Shown piece after piece: positions 8,878 through 17,874 of a stretch of 64,000 nt of DNA (positions are counted from its first letter, which is position 1; every line of letters starts with the position of its first letter). The stretch is from CAYMPH01 sp964392365 (GTDB taxonomy: Bacteria; Spirochaetota; UBA4802; UBA5550): positions 24,517 through 88,516 of the forward strand of contig CAYMPH010000016.1 of NCBI GenBank assembly GCA_964392365.1, in the 5' to 3' direction. The notes beneath the pieces were generated by a model. It did no database searches. It was not told where the DNA came from and worked only from the letters and a program-made list of their open reading frames with translations. The position numbers and the translations under genes were made by a program.

Positions 8878-10302
8878 TTAATAAATTATAGCATCTATTT
8901 CCTTGCGTTCCTCGATTGTAATAAGCCCGCATTTCTGCTTGAATTCAAGAAATATTTCAAAAATCAGAGGGTCAATCTTCAAGCTCTGGGTTATAAAATT
9001 TTTCTTCAGAATTTTCATTGAATCATAATGGGAATTTTTTTTGCGGATCAGGGCATTATATATATCAATTATCTCAATTATTTTACATGGAAAGAAGGCC
9101 AGTGCAACACCGTCTCTGAATTCTTTTTCATCACATGTAATAAAATATTGAGCGCTGTCTTCTGTACGTTTTTTCTGGATCAGTTTTGAAACTATTGGAT
9201 TGGTAAAATTATAACTCCCCTTTCCGCCGTAATATTCATGATGAAACGCAGCCATTGCTGCAACAGTAAACTGATATTTTTTTGTCTTGAAGATCATATT
9301 ATATCCGAGAAGTACATGGATCTTTACCATGTTTTCATCGTAGCCGTCTTCACTGTCGTGGTATCCCACAAAAGGTATCTTGCCGATATCATAGAGAAGA
9401 GCTCCTACAGCATAGACCGGAAGTTCTTTTTCAGTATCAATTTTTTTCAGCCCGCCTTTTATAATCCTTTCAATACTCGTCATATCATCATTCATTCTTT
9501 TTTTATAATAACGCGAGTACTTGTCTTTAAATTCAACCCGGATCTTTTTAGTGACAAGCCCCTTATCTATGTAGTCATTGTAAAAATAACAGAATCCGAT
9601 GAACCAGAGCAGCCCTTTATTCATATTGTCAATTGTGTTTGAACCTGTTGAGATACTGTCAATTTTTTTATATATATCAAAAGCTGATCCGTTATTTTTA
9701 AAAATTTCAATTATTAACTGTATTACCCATTCGGTTTTGACAAATATCCCATGCAGATTATTTTTAACATTTTCCGAGGAGAGGTTGTCTTCCAGGTTTG
9801 CATAATTGGCATAGAAAGTTTTGGCAATAACATCGACCATTTTAACTATTGAATCCATATCAATTGCAGTTTTTTTATTGTTCAGTTCGTGCAGACTTTC
9901 TATACTCTTATCAAGAATTTCCTCTCTCTCTTCAATGGAAATCAAATGATAATTCTTAATCATTTCATTGGTATTGCCGTACTTTTCAACGAGCTCCATG
10001 ATCCCTGCTTTTCCGGCAGATCTTGCCATGTTCAGCGGAGATGACTGACTTGTATCGTAATATTTTTTTACTTTCTGATTCCAGTCTTTTTCAATATAAA
10101 ATACAGCATCAGATGACAGGGATTCGCCAAGGAACTGTTCAAGCTTTTCAATAGGAATAGTAACAAGTTTATTTTCTGAATTCATCCTGAATATGGCAAT
10201 TTTGCTTGTTACCAGATCTGCAAGATTATTAATTATTCCGTCATTGGTGATACTTACCAATTCAACGGAATTATTGTATAGAATTGTTTTATTTTCTGCC
10301 AT
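8878..10302 (-). CDS. degenerate HD-GYP-like protein
   Basis: 474 residues, soluble. The N-terminal ~200 residues are not recognised. From ~200 the sequence is helical with HD-GYP-type landmarks: ALLYDIGK (~300), AAFHHEYYGGKG (~353, in place of HHE-DGtGYP) and IIEIIDIYNALI (~420, in place of DVYDALT). The first His of the HD pair is replaced by Tyr (LLYDIG instead of LLHDIG). Cyclic-di-GMP hydrolysis by the canonical two- or three-metal site is therefore doubtful, and it may act as a binding or scaffold protein. AGGAT precedes the ATG. It faces away from the intact HD-GYP gene at 10772 across a 469-bp gap. Confidence 0.65.
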   Translation of the reverse strand: MAENKTILYNNSVELVSITNDGIINNLADLVTSKIAIFRMNSENKLVTIPIEKLEQFLGESLSSDAVFYIEKDWNQKVKKYYDTSQSSPLNMARSAGKAGIMELVEKYGNTNEMIKNYHLISIEEREEILDKSIESLHELNNKKTAIDMDSIVKMVDVIAKTFYANYANLEDNLSSENVKNNLHGIFVKTEWVIQLIIEIFKNNGSAFDIYKKIDSISTGSNTIDNMNKGLLWFIGFCYFYNDYIDKGLVTKKIRVEFKDKYSRYYKKRMNDDMTSIERIIKGGLKKIDTEKELPVYAVGALLYDIGKIPFVGYHDSEDGYDENMVKIHVLLGYNMIFKTKKYQFTVAAMAAFHHEYYGGKGSYNFTNPIVSKLIQKKRTEDSAQYFITCDEKEFRDGVALAFFPCKIIEIIDIYNALIRKKNSHYDSMKILKKNFITQSLKIDPLIFEIFLEFKQKCGLITIEERKEIDAIIY

Positions 10303-10414
10303 TTATTAATCCTGATTATAATTTTAAAAATGTTCTAAATTAAATATCGGTATTTTCATTTGTATTAAAGGAAAGTTAACTATAGACGTTAACAATTTGA
10401 TTAAACCATTTCCT

Positions 10415-10496
10415 GTCATTCCCGCGAAGGCGATGGCCTGCACCCTCGGGTGAATCCATTTCTGTAGTCTGGATCCCCGTTTTCACGGGGATGACA
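10415..10496. repeat. GTCATTCCCGCGAAGGCG intergenic repeat, copy 1
   Basis: The first 44 nt are identical to 47200-47243. The element begins GTCATTCCCGCG and ends GGGGATGACA, giving terminal complementarity, with an internal GGATCC near 10480. It sits in the 469-bp gap 10303-10771, which otherwise holds only AT-rich sequence without a clear gene. Confidence 0.85.
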
Positions 10497-10771
10497 AAAA
10501 ATTATAAATTTCTACTGAATTTACAAAGCTTTAATTAAATCGTTAAACGCTATAAGTAAAAAAATTCTGATTAAAACCTGTTATAATAAGTAGGCATTAA
10601 GCCTCATATCTTATGTAAAATCAAGTAACATTTTTATAATAATGTTTTACCTGAAGAGTTGATTTGTTTAAAAATTAAAAATAAGCCTGCTTATATCAAT
10701 ATCCCATTAGAAAAAAAATGATTGCATTTTGTTAAATAATAACAGGTGTTATATACAATAGAGTGTTTTTA

Positions 10772-13243
10772 ATGATAAATTTTAAAATAATAATTTCCAT
10801 TACAGCGGGAGTACTGATTTTATCCTCCTGCGCACAAAGCACCGGAAATGAAAGCCGGTACAGAGCTGTCAATGGATATCTCGACATTTCCGGGCAGGAT
10901 TTCAACTCCGAAAACTTTATCAATCTTGATGGCGAATGGGAATTTTACTGGAACCGTCTTCTTACGCCTGCTGATTTTTCATCTGCTGCTTTTCCTGTTA
11001 AAACAGGAAACATAACTGTACCGTCATACTGGAACGGATATAATTCAGGCAGCGGCCGATTAAGCGGAGAAGGTTACGCAACTTACCGCCTCAAAGTTAA
11101 AGTTAAAAAAGCAGAAACCCTGTATGCTTTACGCATCAAGCATATGTACTCTGCCTACAAATTATGGGTTGATGATAAAGTTATAGCTTCTAACGGGATA
11201 GTCGGTCAGGACAGGAATTCAATGAGACCTCAGTTTCTTCCTCTTATTGCTTTATTCCATCCTCATACAAACGAGTTTCAGATTGTTCTACAGATCTCAA
11301 ACTATTATCACGTAAAAGGAGGATTCCAAGAGTCAATTGCCATGGGCTATGAAGATTCAATCAGAAATAAACAATTGCTGGCAGTATATATTGAGATATT
11401 TTTATTTGGAATCCTTTTTATAATGGTCGTATATTATATATCATTCTATGTTATGAATAGTAAAGACCGTACATTTCTATATTTCGGTCTGCTATGTTTT
11501 ATATTTGCTTTAAGAATACCTTTTCTCGGCGAGCGATTAATTATTAATTATCTGCCATGGTTAAACTGGGAATTAAATGAAAAAATTTCATTTCTCACGA
11601 TTAATCTCGGATTAGTAACCGGCAATCTTTATCTTTTCTGGCTTCTTAAAGAAGATTATTCAAAACTTATAAAAAATATATTCACAGCCGCCGGAGCAGC
11701 ATTCAGCTTATTTGTTATTTTCAGTTTTTCACGTTATTACTGGTATACCATGTTTATTTCCCAGACTATTATTTTAATATGGATGCTATATGGACTATAT
11801 TTAATAATAAAGGCTTCAATAAAGAAAAAAGAGGGCTTTACATTCCTTATCACCGGGCTATCTTTAACTTTTATTGCTTCATTGATTGAAATTTTGTATC
11901 ACCTGAAAATATTAAATATCGGTCCGTTATCCCGATATGGATTGTTTATTTTCATCATCACTCAGGCTCTTATGCTTTCCTACAGATACTCGCTCACTTT
12001 TAAAAAAGTGGAAACTCTTTCGCATGAAAAGGCCGGGCTTTTCACAAGCGCTATTCAGATTATTTCCTCATTGATCCTCGACAGCTCAACAAGATTGTAT
12101 GAAAAAACACAGGATGTGACGAGAGTCTCTGTTATGCTGGCACGTAAACTCGGCTATAATTCAGAAAAAATTGAAGAAATTAAAGTAGCGGCATTGCTTC
12201 ATGATATAGGAATGATTGGAGTCCAGAATATTACATCAAGAATGAGTACAGATATCAGCGAAGATGATAAGCGTTTGATCGAAAACCATCCGATACGGAG
12301 CATAGATATTATCAGCAATCTGAAAGAGCTTGACGGTGTTAAGACCATAATAAAACAGCATCACGAATCTTATGACGGCAAAGGCTTTCCCGCAGGAATC
12401 AGAGGAAGCTCGATAAGCGACGGGGCGCTGATTATCAGAATTGTTGATGATTATTTTACATTGCTTACGCTTCCGGAGTACCAGGATACTGATAGAAAAG
12501 ATAAATTAATAAAATATTTTGAGGAGCAGAAAGGTAAAGCGTATAAACCATCTTTAGTCAATGAATTTTTAAAGCTTCTAAATGATGAAAAAATTCTCTA
12601 TGATGTTCACAAAGAAGATATTACTTTTAATGAAGAATACGGCATTTTCATCTGGAAGATGCCGAGTGCTATTCACATGGAAGGTTTTATAATCACCAGG
12701 GTCATTAACAAATTAAAAATCCTTGTAAATATAAATGCAGAAACATTGAATTCCATTGAATTCAGTCTCGGAGAGATAGTGCGCAATGCAATAATTCACG
12801 GCAATAAATATGATTCAGGCAAGTTTGTTACAGTTAAGCTCAGGGTAGACGGTTTTCTTTTTCTGGACAGCGATTTTAAAAAAATTGAATTAACTGTTGC
12901 TGACGAAGGTGAAGGCATAGACTTTAATGCCTATAACCGTTTTAAACAGCTTAGAGCGGATCTCGGAAGCGCAATAAAATTTATCAAGGAGCAGAAAGAT
13001 TCCATAACTGATGAAGAAAAGAAGGAAGCTTTCGCAGCTGCAATTAAAAATTTTGATCAGTTTCAGCTGAAATACTTTTTTGATTTCAATACATTTATGC
13101 AGAAAAAAACACCTTATTCTTCGGGTGGTGTAGGCCTGCTCTACGTACTTAGGATGTTTGACAATGTGGAATTCCGGAAAATTACAGATGAACACAGGGT
13201 ATGCGGCATGGAAGTGGTAATGGAAAAAATTATTCCAACATAA
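10772..13243 (+). CDS. 7TMR-DISM receptor with HD-GYP and RsbW-like ATPase domains
   Basis: 823 residues from the ATG at 10772; an in-frame GTG nine bases earlier is less likely. A lipoprotein-type signal (LILSSC, Cys20) leads to a periplasmic jelly-roll of the 7TMR-DISMED2 type (NLDGEWEFYWNRLL, PSYWNGY, GYATYRLKV). Seven membrane segments span ~200-405. The cytoplasmic part has an HD-GYP-related domain with an intact LLHDIG (~474) and HHESYDGKGFP (~529), then a GHKL ATPase: GEIVRNAIIHGNKYD (N-box, ~666), ADEGEGID (~709) and SSGGVGLLY (~783). RsbW-like kinases phosphorylate anti-anti-sigma factors and HD-GYPs hydrolyse cyclic-di-GMP. Combining both in one receptor suggests cross-talk, which is inference. 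Confidence 0.85.
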   Translation: MINFKIIISITAGVLILSSCAQSTGNESRYRAVNGYLDISGQDFNSENFINLDGEWEFYWNRLLTPADFSSAAFPVKTGNITVPSYWNGYNSGSGRLSGEGYATYRLKVKVKKAETLYALRIKHMYSAYKLWVDDKVIASNGIVGQDRNSMRPQFLPLIALFHPHTNEFQIVLQISNYYHVKGGFQESIAMGYEDSIRNKQLLAVYIEIFLFGILFIMVVYYISFYVMNSKDRTFLYFGLLCFIFALRIPFLGERLIINYLPWLNWELNEKISFLTINLGLVTGNLYLFWLLKEDYSKLIKNIFTAAGAAFSLFVIFSFSRYYWYTMFISQTIILIWMLYGLYLIIKASIKKKEGFTFLITGLSLTFIASLIEILYHLKILNIGPLSRYGLFIFIITQALMLSYRYSLTFKKVETLSHEKAGLFTSAIQIISSLILDSSTRLYEKTQDVTRVSVMLARKLGYNSEKIEEIKVAALLHDIGMIGVQNITSRMSTDISEDDKRLIENHPIRSIDIISNLKELDGVKTIIKQHHESYDGKGFPAGIRGSSISDGALIIRIVDDYFTLLTLPEYQDTDRKDKLIKYFEEQKGKAYKPSLVNEFLKLLNDEKILYDVHKEDITFNEEYGIFIWKMPSAIHMEGFIITRVINKLKILVNINAETLNSIEFSLGEIVRNAIIHGNKYDSGKFVTVKLRVDGFLFLDSDFKKIELTVADEGEGIDFNAYNRFKQLRADLGSAIKFIKEQKDSITDEEKKEAFAAAIKNFDQFQLKYFFDFNTFMQKKTPYSSGGVGLLYVLRMFDNVEFRKITDEHRVCGMEVVMEKIIPT

Positions 13244-13313
13244 TCAAATACATCCGCCTTAAACAAACTGTTTTTTCAATGCTGTATTAAAAATTAAACC
13301 AAATCAAATAATC

Positions 13314-13775
13314 TCAGTGAGGCGCTTTCATGTTTGATCTGACCGGAAGAACATAATACTGATTTGCCTTCGGATGTGCACCGCTTTCGCCGGTTCCAAG
13401 ATCAACATACCATACTTTTTCCCCCTGGACAGTGGATGTCCAGTAAAATCCCCACTGAATGCCTTCAAATCCCTGTTCATTAAGCCAGTCAGATGGATTT
13501 TTCCCTCCTGATTTAACTAATCCTTCAAGTTCTTCTTTTGCCGGCAGTCTCCAGTCATTAAATCCGCCGGTTTCACATTTTTTTGAATAATTAACTGCAT
13601 CCGGCCAGCTGACAACTGCCTCGCTGTCAGGTGCCTTTACCCACATGAGGCCTGAAATGATATCAGTTAGAGTTCCATTTTTATTATCTTTGAATCTGCC
13701 TGCTGATTCCGGCTGCTCTAAAGCAATGCCGTAAAACAAAGCTGATGCCAGAAAAAAAATAAAAAATTTTTTCAT
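13314..13775 (-). CDS. exported DUF1566 (Lcl C-terminal-like) protein
   Basis: 153 residues from the ATG at 13775, which has AGGAGG eight bases upstream; the longer frame to 13805 would include the ribosome binding site. A signal peptide (MKKFFIFFLASALFYGIA) is followed by one DUF1566 domain: RFKDNKNGTLTDIISGLMWVKA, WPDAVNYSKKC, GFNDWRLPAKEEL, FYWTSTV and YVLPVRS near the C-terminus. This fold resembles the Legionella collagen-like protein C-terminal and formylglycine-generating/C-lectin-type domains, and is common in secreted proteins of spirochaetes and deltaproteobacteria. Ligand unknown. It is the last gene before the convergent receptor gene. Confidence 0.8.
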   Translation of the reverse strand: MKKFFIFFLASALFYGIALEQPESAGRFKDNKNGTLTDIISGLMWVKAPDSEAVVSWPDAVNYSKKCETGGFNDWRLPAKEELEGLVKSGGKNPSDWLNEQGFEGIQWGFYWTSTVQGEKVWYVDLGTGESGAHPKANQYYVLPVRSNMKAPH

Positions 13776-13802
13776 AAACGCGGCCTCCTGTTTTTTTAAT
13801 TT

Positions 13803-13854
13803 CACCCCCTCTTTAATTCTCCCACTTGTTTAAGGGGGAGTTAGCGGGGGTTAT
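13803..13854. repeat. CCCCTC/GGGGG hairpin repeat, 3' of esterase gene
   Basis: CACCCCCTCTTTAATTCTCC then GGGGGAGTTAGCGGGGG. It is a member of the family at 40531 and 42041. All three lie directly downstream of a minus-strand stop codon and could act as terminators. Confidence 0.55.
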
Positions 13855-13859
13855 TTTTC

Positions 13860-14687
13860 CTATCTACGCGAAAAAATTTTATTAAAAAAAATCATCTGGT
13901 ATTTAAGAGACTTTACCCAGTAGTTCCAGTTATGATTTCCAGGAAATTCAGCATATTCATGCGATATTTTTTTCAGTAGAAGTTTCTGATGCAGTAATCT
14001 GTTTACTTCAAGAAAAAAGTCACCTGTTCCGCAGTCAATTGAAATCGCAAGTTCTCCATCAGAGATAGTGTCTGCAAGGTTAATTACTGTCAGAGCATCC
14101 CATCTCTCAGGAAATTCCTTGATAGGTCCAAGACGCTTTTTAATATCCCATCTTTCAGCAAAGGGCCGTATATCAACACCTCCGCTCATAGAGGCAGCAG
14201 CTTTGAAAATATCCCTGTGCCTTATCGCGAGGAACAAAGCACCATGACCGCCCATGCTGTTGCCTGCAATTCCCCTGCCTGAACGGTTTTTTACAGTACG
14301 GTATTTCCCGTCAATAAAAGAGACGAGTTCTGAAGAGACAAATGTTTCATACTGATATTCCGGATCTATGGGGCTATCGAAGTACCAGCTTGTTCTGCCT
14401 GCTGAAGGGCATACAAAAACAGTATTATACAGATCGGAAAGTTCCATAACAGCTGTGCGGTAAACCCATGCGTTCTCATCATCCCCGGCCCCGTGAAGCA
14501 GATAAACAACAGGAAATAAATCGGGTGAATTCCGATATGAATCCGGAAGCACCACTATAGCCGGGATAGGTTTATTCATGCTTCTGCTGAACACAGATAC
14601 GTGTTCCTTCTGTGCGGCAAAGACTCCTGCTGAAGTTATAAGGAAAACTGCAGTTAAAAAAATATTATATACTCGTGATTGTTTCAT
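13860..14687 (-). CDS. exported esterase (esterase D/feruloyl esterase-like alpha/beta hydrolase)
   Basis: 275 residues with a signal peptide (about 1-24, ending VFA). The fold is the alpha/beta hydrolase of the putative-esterase (PF00756) family. The signature strand VVYLLHGAGDDENAW is followed by GNSMGGHGAL with the nucleophile Ser at ~143. An Asp in SIDCGTGDFF (~217) and a His in FPGNHNWNYW (~250) complete the triad. Relatives include S-formylglutathione hydrolase, tributyrin esterases and feruloyl esterases; the export signal favours a polysaccharide or lipid ester substrate in the periplasm. Its -35 may be TTGACT at 14756-14751 on the minus strand. A hairpin repeat follows the stop codon. 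Confidence 0.85.
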   Translation of the reverse strand: MKQSRVYNIFLTAVFLITSAGVFAAQKEHVSVFSRSMNKPIPAIVVLPDSYRNSPDLFPVVYLLHGAGDDENAWVYRTAVMELSDLYNTVFVCPSAGRTSWYFDSPIDPEYQYETFVSSELVSFIDGKYRTVKNRSGRGIAGNSMGGHGALFLAIRHRDIFKAAASMSGGVDIRPFAERWDIKKRLGPIKEFPERWDALTVINLADTISDGELAISIDCGTGDFFLEVNRLLHQKLLLKKISHEYAEFPGNHNWNYWVKSLKYQMIFFNKIFSRR

Positions 14688-15028
14688 GATTTTCCTGATA
14701 TGAACATGCTGGATTTATATCAATTCTTCATAATAACGGATATTATAAGAAGTCAATAACTTTAATTACATATATCCTGTACAATTTCTTCCGCCCCGGG
14801 TGATCTGTCTTCTGTCCACATTTATGTGTAAAAGAAGGTGATGGAAGAGATATGGGGATATTTTTTTAATATTCATATAAATTCAATTATCACCAATGAT
14901 ATAAATAAAAATAATCAATAAATATCTCTTCATTTCTCCTATTTTTTATCTCCCTATCTCCTTAATCTTTTATTATGTAAAGATGCGGGTAGAAGTCAGT
15001 CGGGGGATAGGGGGAATCAGATTTGGAA
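14688..15028. other. intergenic region between divergent esterase and radical SAM genes
   Basis: AT-rich gap with no credible gene. It contains a 10-bp inverted repeat, GAAGAGATAT (14844-14853) and ATATCTCTTC (14922-14931), and a possible minus-strand -35 TTGACT (14751-14756). No known riboswitch or RNA gene recognised. Confidence 0.5.
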
Positions 15029-15055
15029 TTGACGCGGAAAGTATATATGTATAAT
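15029..15055 (+). promoter_or_regulatory. probable sigma70 promoter of radical SAM gene
   Basis: TTGACG at 15029-15034 and TATAAT at 15050-15055 with a 15-nt spacer, 32 nt before the ATG. The short spacer lowers confidence. Confidence 0.45.
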
Positions 15056-15086
15056 TATCCATAATAATATTAAAGAGAGAATCAAC

Positions 15087-16220
15087 ATGACATATAAATT
15101 TGAATCCGGCCCGATCCGGCCGCCAAGTGAAGCTTCAAGCATACTGCTGAGGCTGACTCGCAGCTGCCCGTGGAACCGGTGCGCATTCTGCCATTCATAT
15201 GAAGATATGAAATTTTCCATACGCACAGTTGATGAAATAAAATCCGACATTGATGCAATGCATTTTATCGCTGCTCAGGTTCTTGACATTACTGAAAAAA
15301 ACGGCGGTATTCCACATGTGCCTGTACTGAAAAAAATGGCTTCAGAACATGACATTGACTTCCGCTGCATGGAAATCACAGCATTCTGGCTTTCATACGG
15401 GATGAAAAGTCTTTTTTTACAGGATGCAGACTCGCTTGTAATGAAAACTCCTGATATCGTACACATTCTTGAATATATGCTCGAAAAATTTCCTTCTATA
15501 AAAAGAATCACAACCTACGCACGTGCACGGACAGTGCATTCAAAATCAGCGGAAGATCTCGCTGCAATCAGGGCTGCAGGATTAAACCGCATACATATTG
15601 GAATGGAATCCGGCTCTGATGAGGCTTTGAAAATAATAAATAAAGGAATTGATTCAGCAGTTCAGGTCAGCGCAGGCAAAAAGGCTGTTGCTGCCGGATT
15701 TGAGCTGTCCGAATACTTCATGCCGGGCATCGGAGGAAATGCACTGTCTGAAAAGAACGCACTTGAAACTGCGGCTGTTATCAACCGGATAAATCCGCAT
15801 TTCATAAGGCTCCGCAGCACAGTTCCTCTGCCAGGCACAGCATTATATGACCTGATGACTGCCGGAACATGGAAACCGGTTTCCGAGGAAGGAAAAATCC
15901 GCGAAATAAAAACTTTCCTGAACGCGCTTGATAACAATATTACGAGCCACATATCGAGCGATCATATAATGAATCTGATTGAGGATATTGAAGGCGACCT
16001 TCCCGCAGACCGTTCTAAAATGATTGCTGCAATTGATAAGTTCCTCGATATGCCTGTTGAAGACAGGGAGATGTACATATTAGGGCGCAGAACAGGAAGG
16101 TTCAGGTATCTTTCCGACTACAGGGCTTCTTCAGAGCTTCAGAATCTCCGCAGCTCAATTATTGCGCAATACGGCTCGGTCGATACTGCAGTGCTTGAAA
16201 TACTGAAAAATTATATATAA
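15087..16220 (+). CDS. radical SAM protein
   Basis: 377 residues. The Fe-S cluster motif is CPWNRCAFC (Cys27, Cys32, Cys35), spacing CX4CX2C, found in a subgroup whose consensus is TR-CPWNRC-FC. Downstream elements of the partial TIM barrel are visible: TYARARTV, LNRIHIGMESGSDEALKIINKG (~170-190) and the SAM-contact ELSEYFMPGIGG. No B12-binding domain precedes the barrel. Substrate unknown; the group includes oxidoreductase-like and methylthio-type proteins of anaerobes. AGAGAG lies before the ATG. The stop codon abuts that of the convergent redox-protein gene with no gap. Confidence 0.8.
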   Translation: MTYKFESGPIRPPSEASSILLRLTRSCPWNRCAFCHSYEDMKFSIRTVDEIKSDIDAMHFIAAQVLDITEKNGGIPHVPVLKKMASEHDIDFRCMEITAFWLSYGMKSLFLQDADSLVMKTPDIVHILEYMLEKFPSIKRITTYARARTVHSKSAEDLAAIRAAGLNRIHIGMESGSDEALKIINKGIDSAVQVSAGKKAVAAGFELSEYFMPGIGGNALSEKNALETAAVINRINPHFIRLRSTVPLPGTALYDLMTAGTWKPVSEEGKIREIKTFLNALDNNITSHISSDHIMNLIEDIEGDLPADRSKMIAAIDKFLDMPVEDREMYILGRRTGRFRYLSDYRASSELQNLRSSIIAQYGSVDTAVLEILKNYI

Positions 16221-16658
16221 TCAGCGGATTATTTCTTCAAGTATTTCCGCAGCATCAGCTATCATCTTAGGGCATATAGTCCTGAATAAACCTGTATCTC
16301 TGGCACGGATTAGTTCTGATTCTTTCATTATATCGCAGTTCAGCAGATTTTTACACACAGTTGTGCCGTTCTTGTCCTCAAATCTGCGGCGGAATTCCTT
16401 TACAAGCTCGTATGTCTTTTCTCTTTTATCGTCATCGTCTTTAATATATTTTCCATACTTGAGTCCAATCACCATGAATGCTCCGGTCACAGCTCCGCAA
16501 GTCTCGCCCATGCGTCCCATTCCGCCGCCGAATCCTGTAGCAAGCTTTAATGCGATGTCGCGATTAATTCCGAATTCAGGTCCATAGGTGGAAATGATTG
16601 CCTGTGAACAGTTAAAGCCGCTGTTGTAGCAGGATACTGCATCATCAATTTTAGACAT
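16221..16658 (-). CDS. C_GCAxxG_C_C family protein
   Basis: 145 residues. It shows the defining pattern of this family: Cys10/Cys17 near the N-terminus, GGGMGRMGETCGAVTGAFMVIGL (Cys54) in a hydrophobic helix, then VCKNLLNC and a late Cys in RTICPKM. Members are small, four-helix, probably redox- or metal-active proteins common in anaerobes; no activity is firmly established to my knowledge. The GGGMGRMGETCGA stretch supports correct assignment. GGAG precedes the ATG. It converges exactly on the radical SAM gene, which may be coincidence or functional pairing. Confidence 0.85.
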   Translation of the reverse strand: MSKIDDAVSCYNSGFNCSQAIISTYGPEFGINRDIALKLATGFGGGMGRMGETCGAVTGAFMVIGLKYGKYIKDDDDKREKTYELVKEFRRRFEDKNGTTVCKNLLNCDIMKESELIRARDTGLFRTICPKMIADAAEILEEIIR

Positions 16659-16787
16659 ATTTATTCTCCGGGTTATTTATTCTTTCTAACTGAGATTCGT
16701 CGGGATAATTTCTTTAGTGTGCTTTTATATTGAAATATAATTACAATGTCAATATTTATTCATTTAAAAGGAACCAGGACAATATTC

Positions 16788-16816
16788 TTGACAAATCAAT
16801 CCTGACATTACCTGTT
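16788..16816 (+). promoter_or_regulatory. ATTCTTGACA promoter of GNAT gene
   Basis: TTGACA at 16788-16793 within ATTCTTGACA. A 17-nt spacer leads to CCTGTT, and TGTTAA begins at 16813. This resembles the -10 region at 53593, 56255 and 62763. Confidence 0.5.
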
Positions 16817-16838
16817 AAATAAATTTTCAGGAAATAAT

Positions 16839-17648
16839 ATGGATATAAAATTAAGAAAACTCCAGAAAGATGATATACCCCTGCTGAAAGATCTTCCGCC
16901 TAAAGAATGGAATTTGAATATCGTAGGCATTTTCAACTTTTTCTTAGGAAACCCTTTCTTTCATTGCATACTTGCAATTGACAGCAAAAATATAGCCGGA
17001 GTATCTGCGTGCTATATTTATAGAGGAACTGCCTGGCTCGGGCAAATAATTGTGCGTGAAGATTACAGAAAGCAAGGCATTGGTTACATTGTTACAGATG
17101 AAATCATCAGATATTGCAAACAACGCGGCAGCAGAAGCATTTTGCTTACAGCTACTCCTTTAGGGAAAATTCTATACACAAAACTCGGGTTCAGGGAGAT
17201 AACACAATACATTTTCTACAGAAGAGACAGCTTAATGGATAAACCCGAATGCAGTCTGCTCGAAAAATTTTTTCCAGGCGACTTCGAAGCTGTCTGCAAT
17301 ATGGATTTAAAAGTTACAGGCGAAGACAGGAGAGATATATTAAAGGCAATTTGCACGGAAGGGATTGTTTACAGGGACAGCGGAATACTAAAAGGGTTTT
17401 ATTTTGATCATTTCAGAAACGGTGCTGTTGTTGCCAGTAACAATGAGGCGGGTTTAGCCTTGCTTCAATATAAACACAGCACAATCAAAGCTGTATCAGT
17501 ATGCCCTGAAGAAAACGAAGAAGCTTCATCTTTTTTTATTAGACACGGCTTTACTGAAACAGCAAGAGGTTTAAGGATGATATCAGGAGATGATATTGTA
17601 TGGAAGCCTGATTATATATACAGCAGGATGGCTGCTTATTTAGGCTGA
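16839..17648 (+). CDS. GNAT N-acetyltransferase with second C-terminal domain
   Basis: 269 residues. Residues ~1-135 are a GCN5-related acetyltransferase: LGQIIVREDYRKQGIGYIVTDEII provides the acetyl-CoA pyrophosphate loop (R-x-x-G-I-G), followed by ILLTATPLGKILYTKLGF. The second half (~145-269) has the form of the Acetyltransf_18 or YitI-type C-terminal domain, with short motifs such as FIRHGFTETARGLRM resembling a second degenerate GNAT unit. The substrate cannot be predicted. Cytoplasmic. Its own TTGACA promoter lies about 50 bp upstream, and the convergent Cys-rich gene ends 4 nt after its stop. Confidence 0.8.
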   Translation: MDIKLRKLQKDDIPLLKDLPPKEWNLNIVGIFNFFLGNPFFHCILAIDSKNIAGVSACYIYRGTAWLGQIIVREDYRKQGIGYIVTDEIIRYCKQRGSRSILLTATPLGKILYTKLGFREITQYIFYRRDSLMDKPECSLLEKFFPGDFEAVCNMDLKVTGEDRRDILKAICTEGIVYRDSGILKGFYFDHFRNGAVVASNNEAGLALLQYKHSTIKAVSVCPEENEEASSFFIRHGFTETARGLRMISGDDIVWKPDYIYSRMAAYLG

Positions 17649-17652
17649 AATT

Positions 17653-17850
17653 TCATCCTACATTGCCGAGGAACAGGCGCTGTTTTCTTGAAAAAGATAC
17701 GCAGTATCTGCACTTTTCAATATTGCAGTTTTCAGGATTGCCGCCGGAATTAAATATGCAGTAAGCTTCATCGCAGCTTATGCACCCGTTGCATTCGCTG
17801 CAGTCATTAAAAGCAGTTCCGGCTATTTTATTTTTTTCTTTATCAGTCAT
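17653..17850 (-). CDS. small cysteine-rich protein
   Basis: 65 residues with eight cysteines, several in close pairs (CSECNGC, ISCDEAYC, NCNIEKCRYC), suggesting two metal or Fe-S sites. Similar Cys-rich miniproteins occur in anaerobes as DUF3795-like or ferredoxin-like units, but the spacing does not match a ferredoxin I can name. It lies 24 nt downstream of the thioesterase gene on the same strand, so it is probably co-transcribed. No strong ribosome binding site is visible, so the start is provisional. Confidence 0.55.
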   Translation of the reverse strand: MTDKEKNKIAGTAFNDCSECNGCISCDEAYCIFNSGGNPENCNIEKCRYCVSFSRKQRLFLGNVG

Positions 17851-17874
17851 ATTATTTAAAATTATTTATCCGTC

